A DNA stretch of 64,000 bases, taken from Cytospora piceicola (lineage: Eukaryota; Ascomycota; Sordariomycetes; Diaporthales; Cytosporaceae). Under the pieces are notes generated by a model. It searched no databases. It saw nothing but the letters and a program-made list of their open reading frames with translations, and was not told the DNA's origin. This document shows positions 20,788 to 32,896 of the stretch, piece by piece (the stretch's first letter is position 1; every line of letters starts with the position of its first letter). The stretch lies in the NCBI GenBank assembly GCA_023375675.1, contig JALQBC010000040.1, positions 186,001 through 250,000 of the forward strand. Direction: 5' to 3'. The translations under genes were made by a program, and so were the position numbers.

Positions 20788-23285
20788 ATGAGTCTATTCA
20801 GGCAAACAGGACGGCACGTGTGCCTCTGGCACCGACAAGTTGTCAACCCACTCAGGTCATTGCGCGGCTGCACACTTCAGTCACGCGTTCAGAAAGACCA
20901 AAGACCATACTCTGCAATTCCAGGCCTCACGAAGTTGGTCCAGCTCTCAGAAGAGGTCGAAGATGCCATCAGAACCAACAAGCCCGTGGTGGCCCTCGAG
21001 TCCACCATTTACACCCACGGAGCGCTCGGTCAAGACCTCCCGGACCTTCTCAACTCAGTCGTCCGCAAGAACGGGGCCGTGCCCGCCACCATTGGCGTCC
21101 TGGACGGCGTAGCGAAGGTCGGCCTGAGCTCACAGGATATCGACCGGATGGTCCAAGAAGGAGCCAGGAAGATCTCGAGGAGGGATCTCGCCTACTGCGT
21201 TGGGACGGGAATGAGTGGCCGCAAGCTCCACGGCGGTACGACTATCGCCGGCACGATGCTGCTGGCCCAAGCAGCCGGCATCCGCGTCTTTGGCACCGGC
21301 GGGCTGGGGGGTGTCCACCGGGGCGGCGAGAACACGATGGACATCTCGGCGGACCTGACTGAGCTTGGCAGGACTCGGGTGGCGGTCATCAGCAGCGGGC
21401 CAAAAGGGTTTCTGGATCTCCCGCGGACGATGGAGTACCTCGAGACGCAGGGCGTTCTCGTCGCGACTTTTGCGGATGGCCGGACGGGGAATGTCGACCT
21501 TCCTGCATTCTGGGCGCGGGAGAGTGGCATCAAGAGTCCGTTCGTCTTGGAAGATGAGAAGCAGGCCGCGGCTATCATCCTGGCCCAGGAGCGGTTAGGG
21601 ATTGACAGTGGCTTGTTATTTGCGAATCCCATTCCGGCAGAATATGAGATCCCGAGAGAGGTAATGGACGAGATCATCGACACTGCTGTCCGCGAGGCGG
21701 CTGAGCAAGGATTCTCTGGCAATGAGAATACACCCTTCATACTCAAGAGAATCGGTGAGCTAAGTGAAGGCCGGAGTGCGCCTGCGAATCTGCATTTGGT
21801 GCAGTCCAATGTAGCACGGGCTGCGAGAGTCGCGGTTGAGCTCTATAAGCTTGAAACTGGAGGCGCAGCTGCGAAGTCACACCACCAGTAAGAAGCCCTT
21901 CGTCGATGATAGAATTTAGTGCTTGGGCATAATCAATCTGATACAATGTGCCCCAGACCTGCTCCTTCAAGAATTCCCAGTCAATATCAGACGACACAAG
22001 GTCTCCCAGAGGTGAAAGAGACACATCCCAGAGCCGATATCTTGGTTGCTGGCTCAGTTGCGCTAGATCTGAACTGCAACTTTCACAATGACAGATACGC
22101 CGAGCCTAAGCCTAAGTCTCCTGTTCTGCATACTTCAAATCCCGCTGGAATTACTCAATCCATCGGCGGCGTCGGGCACAACGTTGCCCTAGCAGCGCAG
22201 AGCATACACCGTGACCTCAAGGTCAAGCTCTGCAGCATGATCGGGCATGACATGTGAGTCGTCCAATCTTGCCCGATGTCAAACACCAGCTAACATGTCA
22301 CAGTGCCGGTGCGACTATTCTCACCAGCATGGAGAAGAATGGGCTTGACACCACATACATCCGTCAGCTGGGGCCCGAATACGCCTCTGCCCGGACAGCT
22401 CAGTACGTCGCAGTCAACGACGCCGAGAAGAACCTGTTTACAGCCATGGCCGACATGGCCATCCTCACATCTCACTCGTTCCCCACATACTGGAGCTCTA
22501 TCGTCAACTCGACCAAGCCCAAGTGGCTCGTCATCGACGGAAACTGGTCACCGAAAGACATCCAAAACTGGGTGAAAACGGCCGGTGAAAACGGCGCCAA
22601 GGTCGCCTTCGAGCCCGTCTCAACAGTCAAGGCGGCGGGCTTCTTCCCCAAGGGCCCAACCCTCCCCCTCTTTCCAAAGGTCGCCATCCACCTCGCCACG
22701 CCGAACCAGTACGAACTTACGGCCATGTACACGGCCGCCCGGGAGAACGGCTACATGGAAAACATGTCCTGGTTCGAGGTCATCGACGCCTTCGGGATGC
22801 ACGGCGGCGCGCGGGACCGGTTCGTCAGGCTGACCTCCCCGGCGATCACGGACGCGGGCATACCCGTGCAGAGCATCCAGCTGCTGCCCTTCATCCCGAC
22901 CATCATCACCAAGATGGGCGACAAGGGCGCCCTGCTCACCACTATCCTGAGGCCCGACGACCCGCGGCTGCACGACGCCGAGCACGCGAGGTACATACTC
23001 ACGAGGGCGCCGCCGGGTCACCCGCACGTCGGGGGCGTGTACATGAGGATGTACCCGGCCGTCGAGCGGGTTGGGACGCCCATCTCGGTCAACGGCATGG
23101 GTGATACGTTCCTGGGCACACTGGTGGCCGGGCTGGCTTTGGGGGGTAGAACGGAGGACCTGGTCGATGTTGCGCAGAATGCGGCGGTCATGACGCTCAA
23201 GAGCCACCTCAGTGTAAGTCCGGATCTGGGTGCGCTGGGTCAGAAGTTGTTGGCTGCTTGTGAGCAGGAGAACGTGCAAGATTAA
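20788..23285 (+). CDS. Bifunctional pseudouridine-5'-phosphate glycosidase / PfkB-type (pseudouridine) kinase
   Basis: This is one fused enzyme for pseudouridine breakdown: the kinase makes pseudouridine 5'-phosphate and the glycosidase splits it to uracil and ribose 5-phosphate. Exons are 20788-21887, 21957-22253 and 22304-23285, about 792 residues. The glycosidase half (indigoidine-synthase A family) shows VVALESTIYTHG, YCVGTGMSGRKLHGGTTIAGTM (first part), GTGGLGGVHRG and PADLHL-like ANLHLVQSNV. After a short linker the kinase half starts with ADILVAGSVALDLNCNF, has the glycine-rich SIGGVGHNVALAA, and the PfkB signature near the end, SVNGMGDTFLGTLVAGL. The intron at 21888-21956 (GTAAGA...CCCCAG) removes an apparent stop between the halves. 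The N-terminus is basic and may be a mitochondrial presequence. Confidence 0.9.
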
Positions 23286-23887
23286 AGATATAGGTCCCGT
23301 ATATACTAAGGCCTTGCATATCATATCATGCAAAGTCAGTCAACTTTTTTTTTAAAAAAAAAATTGAGTGTCTGTCTGTTCACAGCTTTGCCCGTTCGAC
23401 GCGCGAGTGAACTTGTTCTGAGGGGTGAGAACTTCCCCACAGCCCCGGACTCCGCAATATTTCGCAATGATTCATTGCAAGCTCAATTCGGCAACTTGAT
23501 TCCACCTTTACTTTGTGTATCGCACAAGGAGTTCAAGGGCTCACTACGTGGCAACCCGGAGCCCGCCCCCTGCTCTCTGGGCACCCACCCCGCATTCTTG
23601 TTCCTCGGCTATGCAGATGATCATCGTCCAGTTGTTTGGGAAAGGGATTTCCCTACATTAGACGCCGATGAGATTAGCACATTTGCATAACCGGTAAGTC
23701 TATCAATTTGATGGCTCGTGAAGCTCGGTGTCAAGGGGAGCCCCGAGGTGATCTTGTCCATCTTCGCCCAACCTTTCTTCTTCAAAATCCCTTGCTCATC
23801 TTCCTGATTGCACCTTCCTCTCAAATCTCGATATCATCATTTCAATTGCAAGCATCTCATACATAGTAGCCGAGATCTCAAGCAAAG
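23286..23887. other. Intergenic
   Basis: This is the 3' flank of the fusion gene, an A/T homopolymer patch at 23345-23364, then the promoter and 5' UTR of the dehydrogenase at 23888. No gene is seen. Confidence 0.4.
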
Positions 23888-25147
23888 ATGCCGATGTACA
23901 AGGGCCTCCTGCCCCGCGAGGGTTTCAAAGCGGACACCGTAGCGAGGTTCTTGGGAAACACCGCCTTCAGCCCAATCTTCACCCTGCCCATCTTGCTGCT
24001 TGCAAAGTTCACCAAGAAGGGCGAGGATCTTTCCATACTTCATCACAGGGCCTTCTCCCGCGTCAAGCTTCTTTTCTACCTCGGTGTCATCCGATGGCTG
24101 AGCAGCTGGTACTCCCGTGGCGTCCTGAACAACTGGCAGGCTGACCGGTATGACTGGCAAAACAGAGAAATAGTCTTGATAACTGGCGGCTCTGGAGGTA
24201 TTGGTGGGCATGTGGTCAAGTTGCTCAGTGAGTTGGGAATCAAAATCGTGGTGTTGGATATCCAGCCCCTAACTTTCGAGGCGTGTAAGTCTACGCCCAA
24301 CCCACGTCAACTGGTGATCTCTGACGATCAGCGCAGCATCCAATGTCCACTACTTCGAGTGCGATATCACTTCAAAGCAGCAAATCACCGCCGTGGCCAA
24401 GGAGATTCGTGCCCAGGTCGGCAATCCCACGGTCATCCTCAATAACGCAGGCGTTGTCCGCGGCAAGTCCATCATCGACTCCTCTGAGAAGGACATTCGC
24501 TTCACGTTCGAAGTCAATGCTCTAGCGCACTACTGGATAGTCCAGGAGTTCCTACCGAGCCTTATCGAAAATAACCACGGCATGGTGGTAACAGTTGCTT
24601 CTATTGCCGCCTGGGTCACCGGTAAGACTTTTCTTCCCCACCTGAATCAATACCACCCGCCGAGCCACATCCTTCTCCCTCGACCGTAGATATATAGCTG
24701 AGAATGCGTCCAGTTCCAAACATGGTCGACTACGCCGCGTCGAAGCACGCAGCCCTCGCGTTCCACGAGGGCCTGGCGGCCGAACTGGCGACCCGCTACG
24801 GAGCAAACAAGGTCCGCACCGTCATCGTCAACCAGGGGTACACGCGCACACCCCTCTTCGAGGGATACAACAATGGATCGTCGTTCCTGCTCCCCACACT
24901 CGAGCCCGAGACTGTCGCGGAAGCCATTGTCAAGCAGGTTTTGACGGGGAAGAGCGGCCAGATTATTGCGCCCACGCTTGCGTCGGGGCTTTCTGCTTTC
25001 GCGTCTTTGCCGCACTGGTACCAGCACAGGGCGCGGAAGGACGGGTCGAGTATTATGAAGAAGTGGCAGGGGCGGCAGGTGGTGTCGGACTTGGATAAGT
25101 TTTATGGGGAGAAGGAGAAAGAGCTGGTCCCAGAGGAGCCGCAGTAA
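23888..25147 (+). CDS. Membrane-associated short-chain dehydrogenase/reductase (retinol-dehydrogenase-like)
   Basis: Exons 23888-24284, 24337-24621 and 24714-25147 give about 371 residues. A hydrophobic N-terminal region (about residues 20-40, SPIFTLPILLLA) precedes the Rossmann fold. The NAD(P) site is IVLITGGSGGIGGHVV, the NNAG motif is ILNNAGVV, the catalytic Ser lies in VASIAAW, and YxxxK is YAASK. Downstream PxLFEG and a C-terminal region match the SDR16C/DHRS type, which in animals acts on retinoids or steroids and in fungi on lipid-like carbonyls. The substrate is not predictable. The splice at 24621/24714 gives VTVPNMVDYAASKHA, which is what the family shows. It is the last conserved gene before the accessory region. 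Confidence 0.88.
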
Positions 25148-26985
25148 TGCAAGTTCTATGTTCTCGGGTATGTTTTCAATTTATCGCGGGAGTGTTCTGA
25201 AAGATTTGTTTTGTGCGAACTCTTTGATATATTTCGACCCGCCCACATGTGCATACTCTCAAATTCGGAGCTTCTTACGGGTGTACATACTCGTACACAG
25301 AGGTAATGAGTAGACTTCAATATATTTCACACGGATATGCAGCCGGGATAAGTAAACCTACAGTACACTAGAGCCTCCTGTAGCGTGCTATAGAGTCAAC
25401 CGACCGGAGGGGCTATACCAGGGAAGAAAAATAACAAAAAGATCAAATCCTGCCTTTGGGCCCTCCTACAGTTCTAAGGTAGATTATATTACTATTCCTC
25501 GTAAAATCCCCTTGAAAGGCCCAAATTCCAAAGCTCCCTACGGCTTAGGCCTTACTACGAGGGTCCTAGAGAAGAACTGGTCGAGATTGTGCTTTGTAGC
25601 CAAAAAGTATCCAACTGGTGTAGTAGTGTGGAAGGTGCGATAGGTTTGTTTACAGTGTATTTAAAAACAAGTTTACTACGGTAAACACACTGGAGATCTT
25701 CTCTCCAGAACATCAATTTTACTACCTAAAACGGGCTGGCCCCGCCACTCATATTTACTTCTTTTCACTGGCTAATTAACGGCGCAGATTATGTACGTAG
25801 TTTGATTTGGTGAAGGCATATGCCCCGGAGATACTTGATCAGTTACAATGTCCCTTTAAGTCTGCTCAGATACTGAAGTAATCAGTGGTAACACACAGTC
25901 GAGCCTCACGATTTCACATTGCCTATCAAAGTGCAGAGTATTTCTAGATGCCATAGATGCTGAACAGGGCTTATGACAAAGAACTCGAGTATTGTAGTAT
26001 AAACCCGAGATGAATTGTGATTAGGGGTTTTAGGCACATACGGGTATATCGCTGGTACGGGAGCAATCCGTTCCATCGCTTGTTAACTACCTGGTACCTT
26101 ACTTACATGCATCGTTCTCGATCCTCCAAGCTGCACACTATACGTAACAGCTAGATAACATGTTCCCCGAAGGAAGATGAGGACAAAGAAGTGAAAGAGG
26201 CAAGATACTCATGTAAGATAGCTACAGCCATTACTGTTTTCAACTGGTAGATATATATATATATATATATATTGATATATATGCACGGCAGATACTGATC
26301 ACCCTAATATAAGTGCAGCACTTGAAAAGCTGAGCTTACGCAACTATAGGTCCGTACGCACGGGGTGCAATTCCGATGTTATCAAGCTACCTACCTAAGT
26401 ATGTAAGTACTCTTCAATCCAAATCCGAAATTCGCGGTGCTTGATGGGCCGGTCAGTCGCATAAGTGCCCACTTCAAGACAAGCCGTACCTATATCACTC
26501 AAAATCCGTTGGCCTTGCTACCCACGGGGCAACCTGGTTTAGGTTAGTACAGATTATGACAGTAACAGAGCAAACTAGCAACTCATAATTCAGTAGGCTT
26601 CCGACATGGGATGAATCTCACGCAGCTGTTTATCCATACTTCTCTCCGTGTCTTCCTTGTCCGTCAGGACTTCCAAAGCCCCATGGTGAACTAAGAATTT
26701 ATACCCTTCAGCCGGGCTCCCGTGCTGTCTGAGAAAGTCCACGCAGACCTGAACATTCTGTCGGCACGGTGCATTTGTCTCTTTTCGCAGGCAATCCTCT
26801 ACCTTTTCTATATAGCCTTGCCACGCTTCCTCATCACATTTCGTTGTGCCGCGGGCGATGACATCAGGCAGTACAGTCTCGTCTGTCTTTTTTTTCGGGC
26901 CTGTCTGCGGGACTAGGCATCTAAAATTGGGAAGGTGATAGACTTTCTGACATGGCGACTGCGTACCAATGCTCCAGAGTCGGTC

Positions 26986-27023
<38 letters not shown>

Positions 27024-27484
27024 GTGTGTGTATGGTGTGTGTATGGTGTGCTCGAGGATGCCGTGTTGATGAGACGCAGTCGGGCTAGGAAAGTCTTTCG
27101 TGGATGCTAAACGTGGCGTACAGCAGTTATGGATGGATGCCTTGGAGCTCTGGACTTGAAGGAGTCCTGGGAGACCAGATATATATCAATACCTGACTAG
27201 GTGAGTTATTGCTGGTGTTTCTACTCTGACCAGGTGTGGGGGTGGAGGTTGATATATCCTCATTTGTAAAAGTCGGTTGGATATCTTGTTTATCGTGTAC
27301 GGAACTTTCTTTGGGGATAATGTCATATATCATACAGATCCCCTAGGATGCTAAAGGGGAGCCTCATTTTTGCGAGTATAAGCCTACCTAATGTCTGAGC
27401 ACCCCCAAAGAGCCCCCCTCTAAGCACAGAAAACTAGAGAAATTAAGAAGGGTAATGAGGAAACTAACCCTGCAACCTTGATTA
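25148..27484. other. AT-rich gene-free DNA
   Basis: More than 2 kb hold no frame with coding character; the 64-codon frame at 26722 has no family. The base composition becomes clearly more AT-rich than in the left block. An (AT)n run lies at about 26250-26272. The sequence looks like decayed repetitive or mobile DNA but shows no intact element. Confidence 0.45.
26989..27049. repeat. (GT)n microsatellite
   Basis: An uninterrupted (GT)n run of about 32 bases is followed by imperfect GTGTGTATG units. It is a simple-sequence repeat with no further meaning visible. Confidence 0.9.
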
Positions 27485-27973
27485 TGCTGTCATCGGCGAT
27501 CAAGGGCTCCGAAACCTACACGGGTTATAGTGCACGGTCTAAGCGTGTTTTGGTCTAGAACTTACCTTTCTAACTAATTTACGACCTAAATCTAAGTCTG
27601 ATTTAAAAACTAAGATAACATTCTGAATTGTCTCGTCGAAAGCTATATATCTATATAGAATACTAGACCTAATAGCGAGGTTTCAAAATCTCGAAATCTT
27701 AAGGTAAGCAACTCATCGATCATGTTTTATCGGTTGATTGATCTTATCTTAAGCCCTACGATTTCGAGATTTTGAAACCTTACTCTTAGGCCTAGTATTA
27801 TATATAGATATATAGCTCTCGACGAGACGATTCTATCAATAGTTCTAATTTTTTATTACGGCCTGAATTAATCACACAATTGACTATAGAAGGTTTCAAA
27901 CGTCGCAAAACAAGCCTGGACCGTGCACTATAACCCGTATAGGTTTCGGAGCCCTTGATCGCCGATGACAGTG
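27485..27973. mobile_element. MITE / fold-back element with long inverted repeats
   Basis: The two halves of this ~489-bp stretch are reverse complements. The outer arms match over roughly 55 bases: CTGTCATCGGCGATCAAGGG at 27487-27506 returns inverted at about 27952-27971, and GGTTATAGTGCACGGTC is mirrored at about 27915-27935. The inner arms match over about 75 bases around AGCTATATATCTATATA (about 27641-27657 and inverted at about 27801-27817), with GGTTTCAAAATCTCGAAATC mirrored closer to the centre near 27730. Only the middle of each arm has diverged. TA dinucleotides flank both ends (27483-27484 and 27974-27975), as expected for Tc1/mariner-type insertion. There is no transposase, so the element is non-autonomous. 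Confidence 0.8.
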
Positions 27974-28135
27974 TAACCCGTGCGTAGACCCCCCCTCTGT
28001 CATATGCCTTGTGATCTCTCATATAAATCTGTTGGATAGGACGTATGACTACCGTAATTGTCTCCCCCCCCCCCGCCCCCCCAGCCAGCACTCGGTGCTT
28101 GCTGTTCGACATTTAAAGATTCTCAGAATGCTCGG

Positions 28136-28734
28136 TATAGTGCGCGACAGTGCAATCTCTGCGGAAAGTCAAAAATCGTCAATAGACATACACCTAAGAC
28201 CGAATAACAATAACTTAAATCGGAAGAATATCTCGATTTACTAGCTTATTATAGGCAAATAAAATAAATAAAAAATACTATAAAATACTATATATAATAT
28301 TTACTATACTTATAAATTTACTTTCTTATTTTTACGTTTCTTTGCTTTTTAAAAAGAGATTATAAAGAATATTTTTATTTTCTAAGTTTTCGTGTAGTCT
28401 TATCTTATCGCTGATAAGTACCCGTCCCGATAAGAAAATTCCGCACCTATTTCGATTTTATTTCCTAGTATTTCCGGATTTTCTAAATATACACCTACGT
28501 TTTATTAAACTCTATTAAGTACTTTATTTATATTAAATAGATATAACATTATAATAAGTATATAATAAATATATCTTATATATTTAATATTTAAACTATA
28601 GGTTTTTAATTTTAGTTTATAATATTATTAATTAGGTTAAGTATAAAAGCAGGTACTTATAAACCTGGGAGAAATGTGGTGTAGCTATAGTGGTAAAGTG
28701 ACTTTCCGCAGAGATTGCACTGCCGCGCACCATA
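28136..28734. mobile_element. MITE-like element, ~36-bp terminal inverted repeats, very AT-rich core
   Basis: The left end TATAGTGCGCGACAGTGCAA continues to GCGGAAAGTCA (28136-28171). The right end (28699-28734) is its reverse complement with two mismatches (TATGGTGCGCGG...). The element is flanked by an exact 5-bp direct repeat CTCGG (28131-28135 and 28735-28739). Because the ends begin with TA, a TA target duplication is an alternative reading. The ~525-bp interior is extremely AT-rich (28240-28640) and has no transposase. A poly-C tract lies just outside at about 28064-28082. It is non-autonomous, and the AT-rich core may reflect old C-to-T (RIP-like) change. Confidence 0.75.
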
Positions 28735-29095
28735 CTCGGGCTATTTGAGACACGAAACAGCCAGGCTGCATATCAGCAGTTATTCAGCGGAGGAACATCC
28801 TTAGTTGTACAGAAGCTGCAGCTAAGACTGGGGTACCGCTGGCAAAGTCTGGTCAGACTGGAATTCAAAACCCTCTCCCCGCCTTTCTTGAGGGCCTTAA
28901 CAAGTTTATTATCCCAATCTTGAGGCCGGTGACAAGAATGGCAATCATCATTTCTCATGACCCCGGTCGTTCAATTGGCCAAAGTCCCTATGGTATATAG
29001 CACTAAGGTGGAGACCTCGTTTGTCGACCCGCAGAAGCTCTTGCAGGTATCGTACTACATGCATACCTGTATGATTATGCAAGAGTGAGGCGGTA

Positions 29096-30061
29096 ATGGC
29101 ACTTGTCCAATATAGGCTTTATTATTATATCTTACGTCCCCATCTTCTCGCGCCGTTGTGGTCCGCCTGCACTTCACTTCTCTCTCAACCCACCCTCTCG
29201 GTACCACCAGTTGAACTGCACGAACCTTGGAAGGTACAATGTTTCAGTTACGGTGGTTATCAAGCCATCCCTATTCTTTTCTGCAGGACAGCAGCTTGCC
29301 TCGGATCACGAAAGCCCTCAACGTGGTCCAAAGTCTCGTGGCTGATTCCGGCCATCATCTTGGTCACTGTGGGCTTTGCACTTGGTCGCATCTCAACTAC
29401 GGTCGGGCTAAGCCATGATGCATCCATCATAAAACCTGAGAGCACAGGCATCTCCGAGTTTCTACCTTGTAAGTGACACAACATCCGAGGATGGCAGGAC
29501 AAGTGGGTGACTAACAAAGCCGATGAAACGACTTAGTGGAGACATCTCCTCATCTTTTTCTATACAACCGTACCTTTGGAGAGAGTTCAATTGCGGCGGA
29601 TGCCGCGTGGAAAGACTTACTCCCTCACCAAGGAGGTTACTTCTCACACCCTGTCATCTCGCCGCAGCGAGCGACATTTTCTGTTTATCATTACCTGCAT
29701 TGTCTGGTAAGGAGCACTTGAGTTCCAATTCATATCATCACGGGACATGCATGTTAACGACTCTCCATAGAATGGCCTTCGCCAGGGCTACTGGGCCGTG
29801 TTCGACATGGCGGTTGCCGGTGAGAAACTCGACCCGGACGATGAGAACATGCCAATGATGGTTTCCCCACCTCACATTCGGCACTGCGTCGACCTTTTGC
29901 GAATAGCGTTGATGTGCCAGCCAGACTTAACGGTCGAAGTCAAGGACAACGAGGCCGGGGGAGTGCACGGCTTTGGGGAGACACATCAGTGCATCGATTG
30001 GACGATTTTGACCGAGTGGACTACGAGTTGGGAGTCATGGAAACGACCACCTCCTTTATGA
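29096..30061 (+). CDS. UstYa-family (DUF3328) protein, copy 1
   Basis: Exons 29096-29468, 29537-29706 and 29771-30061 give about 277 residues. One membrane segment (SWLIPAIILVTVGFALG, about residues 81-97) precedes the DUF3328 body. Both family motifs are present: HYLHC followed by NGLR across the second intron, and HIRHCVDLLR. These paired HxxHC histidines and cysteines are the hallmark of UstYa/UstYb, which catalyse oxidative cyclisation of peptide side chains in ustiloxin-type pathways; related proteins also act in non-ribosomal product clusters. The splice sites are good. The first ~75 residues do not resemble a typical family N-terminus, so the true start or an extra 5' intron is uncertain. 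It lies next to two FAD oxidoreductase genes. Confidence 0.8.
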
Positions 30062-30772
30062 TTAGGAAAGGTTCTCATCAGCGATGGGCCGCCTTCCAGA
30101 GTCGGCAGAGTCGATGGCTTACTGATTTCATCAATTACAGACGACTTTGAGGCCATATACCGGCCAAGTATGGCCGTCATGGAATAACACAATTGCAATT
30201 ATCCTCTTGCGTATCCAGATTTCCGAGGGTATTCTACCTCCTTCATACTGAATTTCCTTCCCAAAGAATCTCGATCAATGACAGAGGGCTTGGTGCTATA
30301 ACATTGACAGGCTTGAGGATGAAGCGCGGGGCAGCTCTCTGCATCAGCTCTTCTCATTAAGCCCCAGTCCGCTCCTTGCTGTTAAATAGAGCCATTATAT
30401 GGATGGTGAGATCGTGACCACTAACTCCTGTCGATCCACTGTATCTAGAACACATAGGAACATTCTTCATTAAATGCACATGTGTAAACCTACCTCATCC
30501 GCCACTACCCTAGGGTATTCAAATTGATGACAAGACACCCGGCGGCGGCAGAGAGTTGTCATTTATGAGCACCCGTGCTCCAGGCTTCATTCGACGATGC
30601 GCTCAGGGACGGGGTCAGGATCGATCCCATGGGTGAAGTCGGGGCCCCTGGCTGGGGTCACCACCAACCACCACATGCGAATTATATACGAGGCGGGAAA
30701 TTTGGAGTCCAGTAATGTGTTTATACTGGTATTGTGTCAAATCCGCTTCTACGGAACACTTTGATTCTAGAT
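30062..30772. other. Convergent intergenic region
   Basis: This is 3' flanking DNA between UstYa copy 1 and the first FAD oxidoreductase. No gene is seen. Confidence 0.4.
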
Positions 30773-32247
30773 CTATGAGAGAGGGAACCATTGCTTGAAC
30801 TTTCCTCTCGGGTCGTGTTTTTGTTTTAGTTGTTGTAGCCTAGGGAGACTGCTTCCGTAGACAGTGCTCAGAGACTCGTCTCCATGAGCATAATTGACGT
30901 ATCTAAAGATCCAATCAGTCAGTATCCAAAGTATTGTCACAACCTGAGAATAACTTACACCTCGAGTCCAGATGTTCCTGATGATGCCTCCCAGTAGCTA
31001 CGTATCTTCTGGGCGAACACATTCGCCGCGTCGTCGAGACTAGAGTTTGCATACCAAGGGATTACCATCGAGTAGCATTTGCTGTCGCGCCATGGATATG
31101 AGGAATGCGAGCTCCCGACCTCCAAGGCCTTGACAGTAGAGTAACACTCGGTCAAAATGCTGGATTCGTTCGCCTCGGGGTGTTCATCGAGGAAGGCTAC
31201 AAGCTCGTTCCAGATGCTGCGCCAGGCAGCGGGCTCCAGTGTCCGGAGATTTGCCGAATATGCCGGCTTGCGCCCTCCCTCGACGCAGAAGGAGTCTGAG
31301 CCGTCGTTCCAGGAATTATACGGAACAATCCCTGTCTCGTCTGCAAGTGGGCCCAAGTCCAGCAACGAGGCAAACTTCTCTCTGCCCGTCCCCTCGCTGC
31401 CCAGGTAGAATGGCAACACGAGAACCATCCCGCCCGCGTAGTAGAAGTCGACATGCATCTCCGGCTCAAGGGTGAGACCGTTGATGGCGGAGACGACGGC
31501 CTCGATCTGGCTGTCGTTGTAGTAAAGCGGGCCGTACCAGGCCGTGTTGTCCGCCTGGGGCACCGGATAAGCCTTGTAGACGGCCGAGGTCACGATGCCG
31601 AAATTCGGGCCCGCGCCCGCCAGGGCCCACCAGAGATCAGGATTGTCTCCTGGCGTGACCACATAACTGTTCCCATTGCCGTCGACATAGTTCACGGCCA
31701 GAAGCTGGTCTGCCCCCATGCCGTACAGGCCTTGGGTCCTGCCCAGCCCGCCGCCCAGAGCCGCCCCCAGGAGACCGACGCAGTTGCATGTGCCGGTCAT
31801 CACGCATGCGTTGTTCTCCCAGGCGGCACCGACAAGGTCCTCGATAGTCACACCCGCTTGCAAGGTAGCATTGCTTCCGTCCGTGTTGAAGATGATTGTC
31901 TTGAGGTGCGAGGTGTCGATGACGATGCCGCTTGGCCCGAGGCTGAAAGTGTTTGCCCATCCATGCCCTCCGCCCTGGAGAAGAAACGGTATGTTCTTCT
32001 TACTGGCAAACGCTACTATCGTGGAGATGTCTCCTTCGGATCCTGGGGTTATAACGGCTCCAGGCTGCGGTGCCGCGTAGTCGCTCCATCGTACATCTTG
32101 GACGCCGCATTTGATTGTCGCAGCCGCTGACAGCTTGGTTCGGAGTGTTCTGAGTTCACTGCATACGGTGTTGTTGCTGGCTTGGCTCAGCCCCAGGAGG
32201 CCTGCAAGAATGAAGACCGGAACGTAAAGCATTGTGAATATTGACAT
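30773..32247 (-). CDS. Secreted FAD-linked oxidoreductase (BBE/PCMH family), copy 1
   Basis: Exons are 32247-30959 and 30902-30773 (56-bp intron), about 472 residues. A signal peptide (MSIFTMLYVPVFILAGLLGLSQA) is followed by the FAD-binding PCMH domain: FLLQGGGHGWANTFSL and TGTCNCVGLLGAALGGGLGR. The His in GGGHG and the Cys in GTCNCVG are where bicovalent flavin attachment occurs in the berberine-bridge-enzyme group. The C-terminal BBE segment, YVNYAHGDESLSTVYG then LKQKHDPRGKF, comes from the small second exon, which is needed for a complete enzyme. Such enzymes oxidise alcohols, sugars or secondary metabolites using O2. An in-frame extension upstream to about 32661 is treated as 5' UTR because the signal peptide begins at 32247. 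Confidence 0.88.
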
Positions 32248-32896
32248 TTGTACTTCGATGCTTGGAAAACGAAAGATTTCAGATTTCCAATGCCTTCCAA
32301 ACCAGTCACGAATCGTATTCACGTCCGAACTAAATATATGACTCCAACTATGGCATTCAGTGCTGAAGTGGCACCCCGGGCTGCAAACCAGGCCCTTGTG
32401 CCGGCCATGCTCATCTCGCCCCCGAGGAAGCAACCTGTGAAATGTCAGGGCGTATTCGGCAGCGCTGTGAGCGGTGGGGCTAACGTTAGGGTAAATACTG
32501 CCCGAAATCACCGAGGTAACGCCTAGGATTGAGAGCCTGGGTGCACCGCCAGGTTGCAACCTCAAGGGTGTCCCATGTACCAACAGGATGGTTCCCTGCT
32601 GGCGTTGGGTTGTCCTTCGAATCATATACGCAGGATAAACCATTGTTACAGCCAGAGGCACGATGCGCTATCGCCATTTTGTCTCGTGTTCCTGGTGAGC
32701 TCGGTGCATGTCCACGGGTGGGCAAGCAATACATTCTACTTGCGTTCCAAGGGCTTAGCGAGAGGCACATAACAGCCCATCAAGGCATGCAATTCAAGGG
32801 GGCGTACATATGTAAATATGGAGCTTTTACTGTAGACATGGAGACTCTTGATTGCTCAAACTACGTACTTGACCACCGAAAAAAAGCCAAGAACGT
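32248..32896. other. Intergenic between the two FAD oxidoreductase genes
   Basis: This is upstream DNA of copy 1 and the 3' flank of copy 2, both on the minus strand. Nothing else is recognised. Confidence 0.4.

Noticed and set aside
26989..27049. Possible CRISPR-like or satellite array
   Set aside because: Only a dinucleotide microsatellite; no spacers, and the genome is fungal.
32248..32661. In-frame N-terminal extension of FAD oxidoreductase copy 1
   Set aside because: A good signal peptide starts exactly at 32247; the extension has no targeting or family features and would bury the signal.
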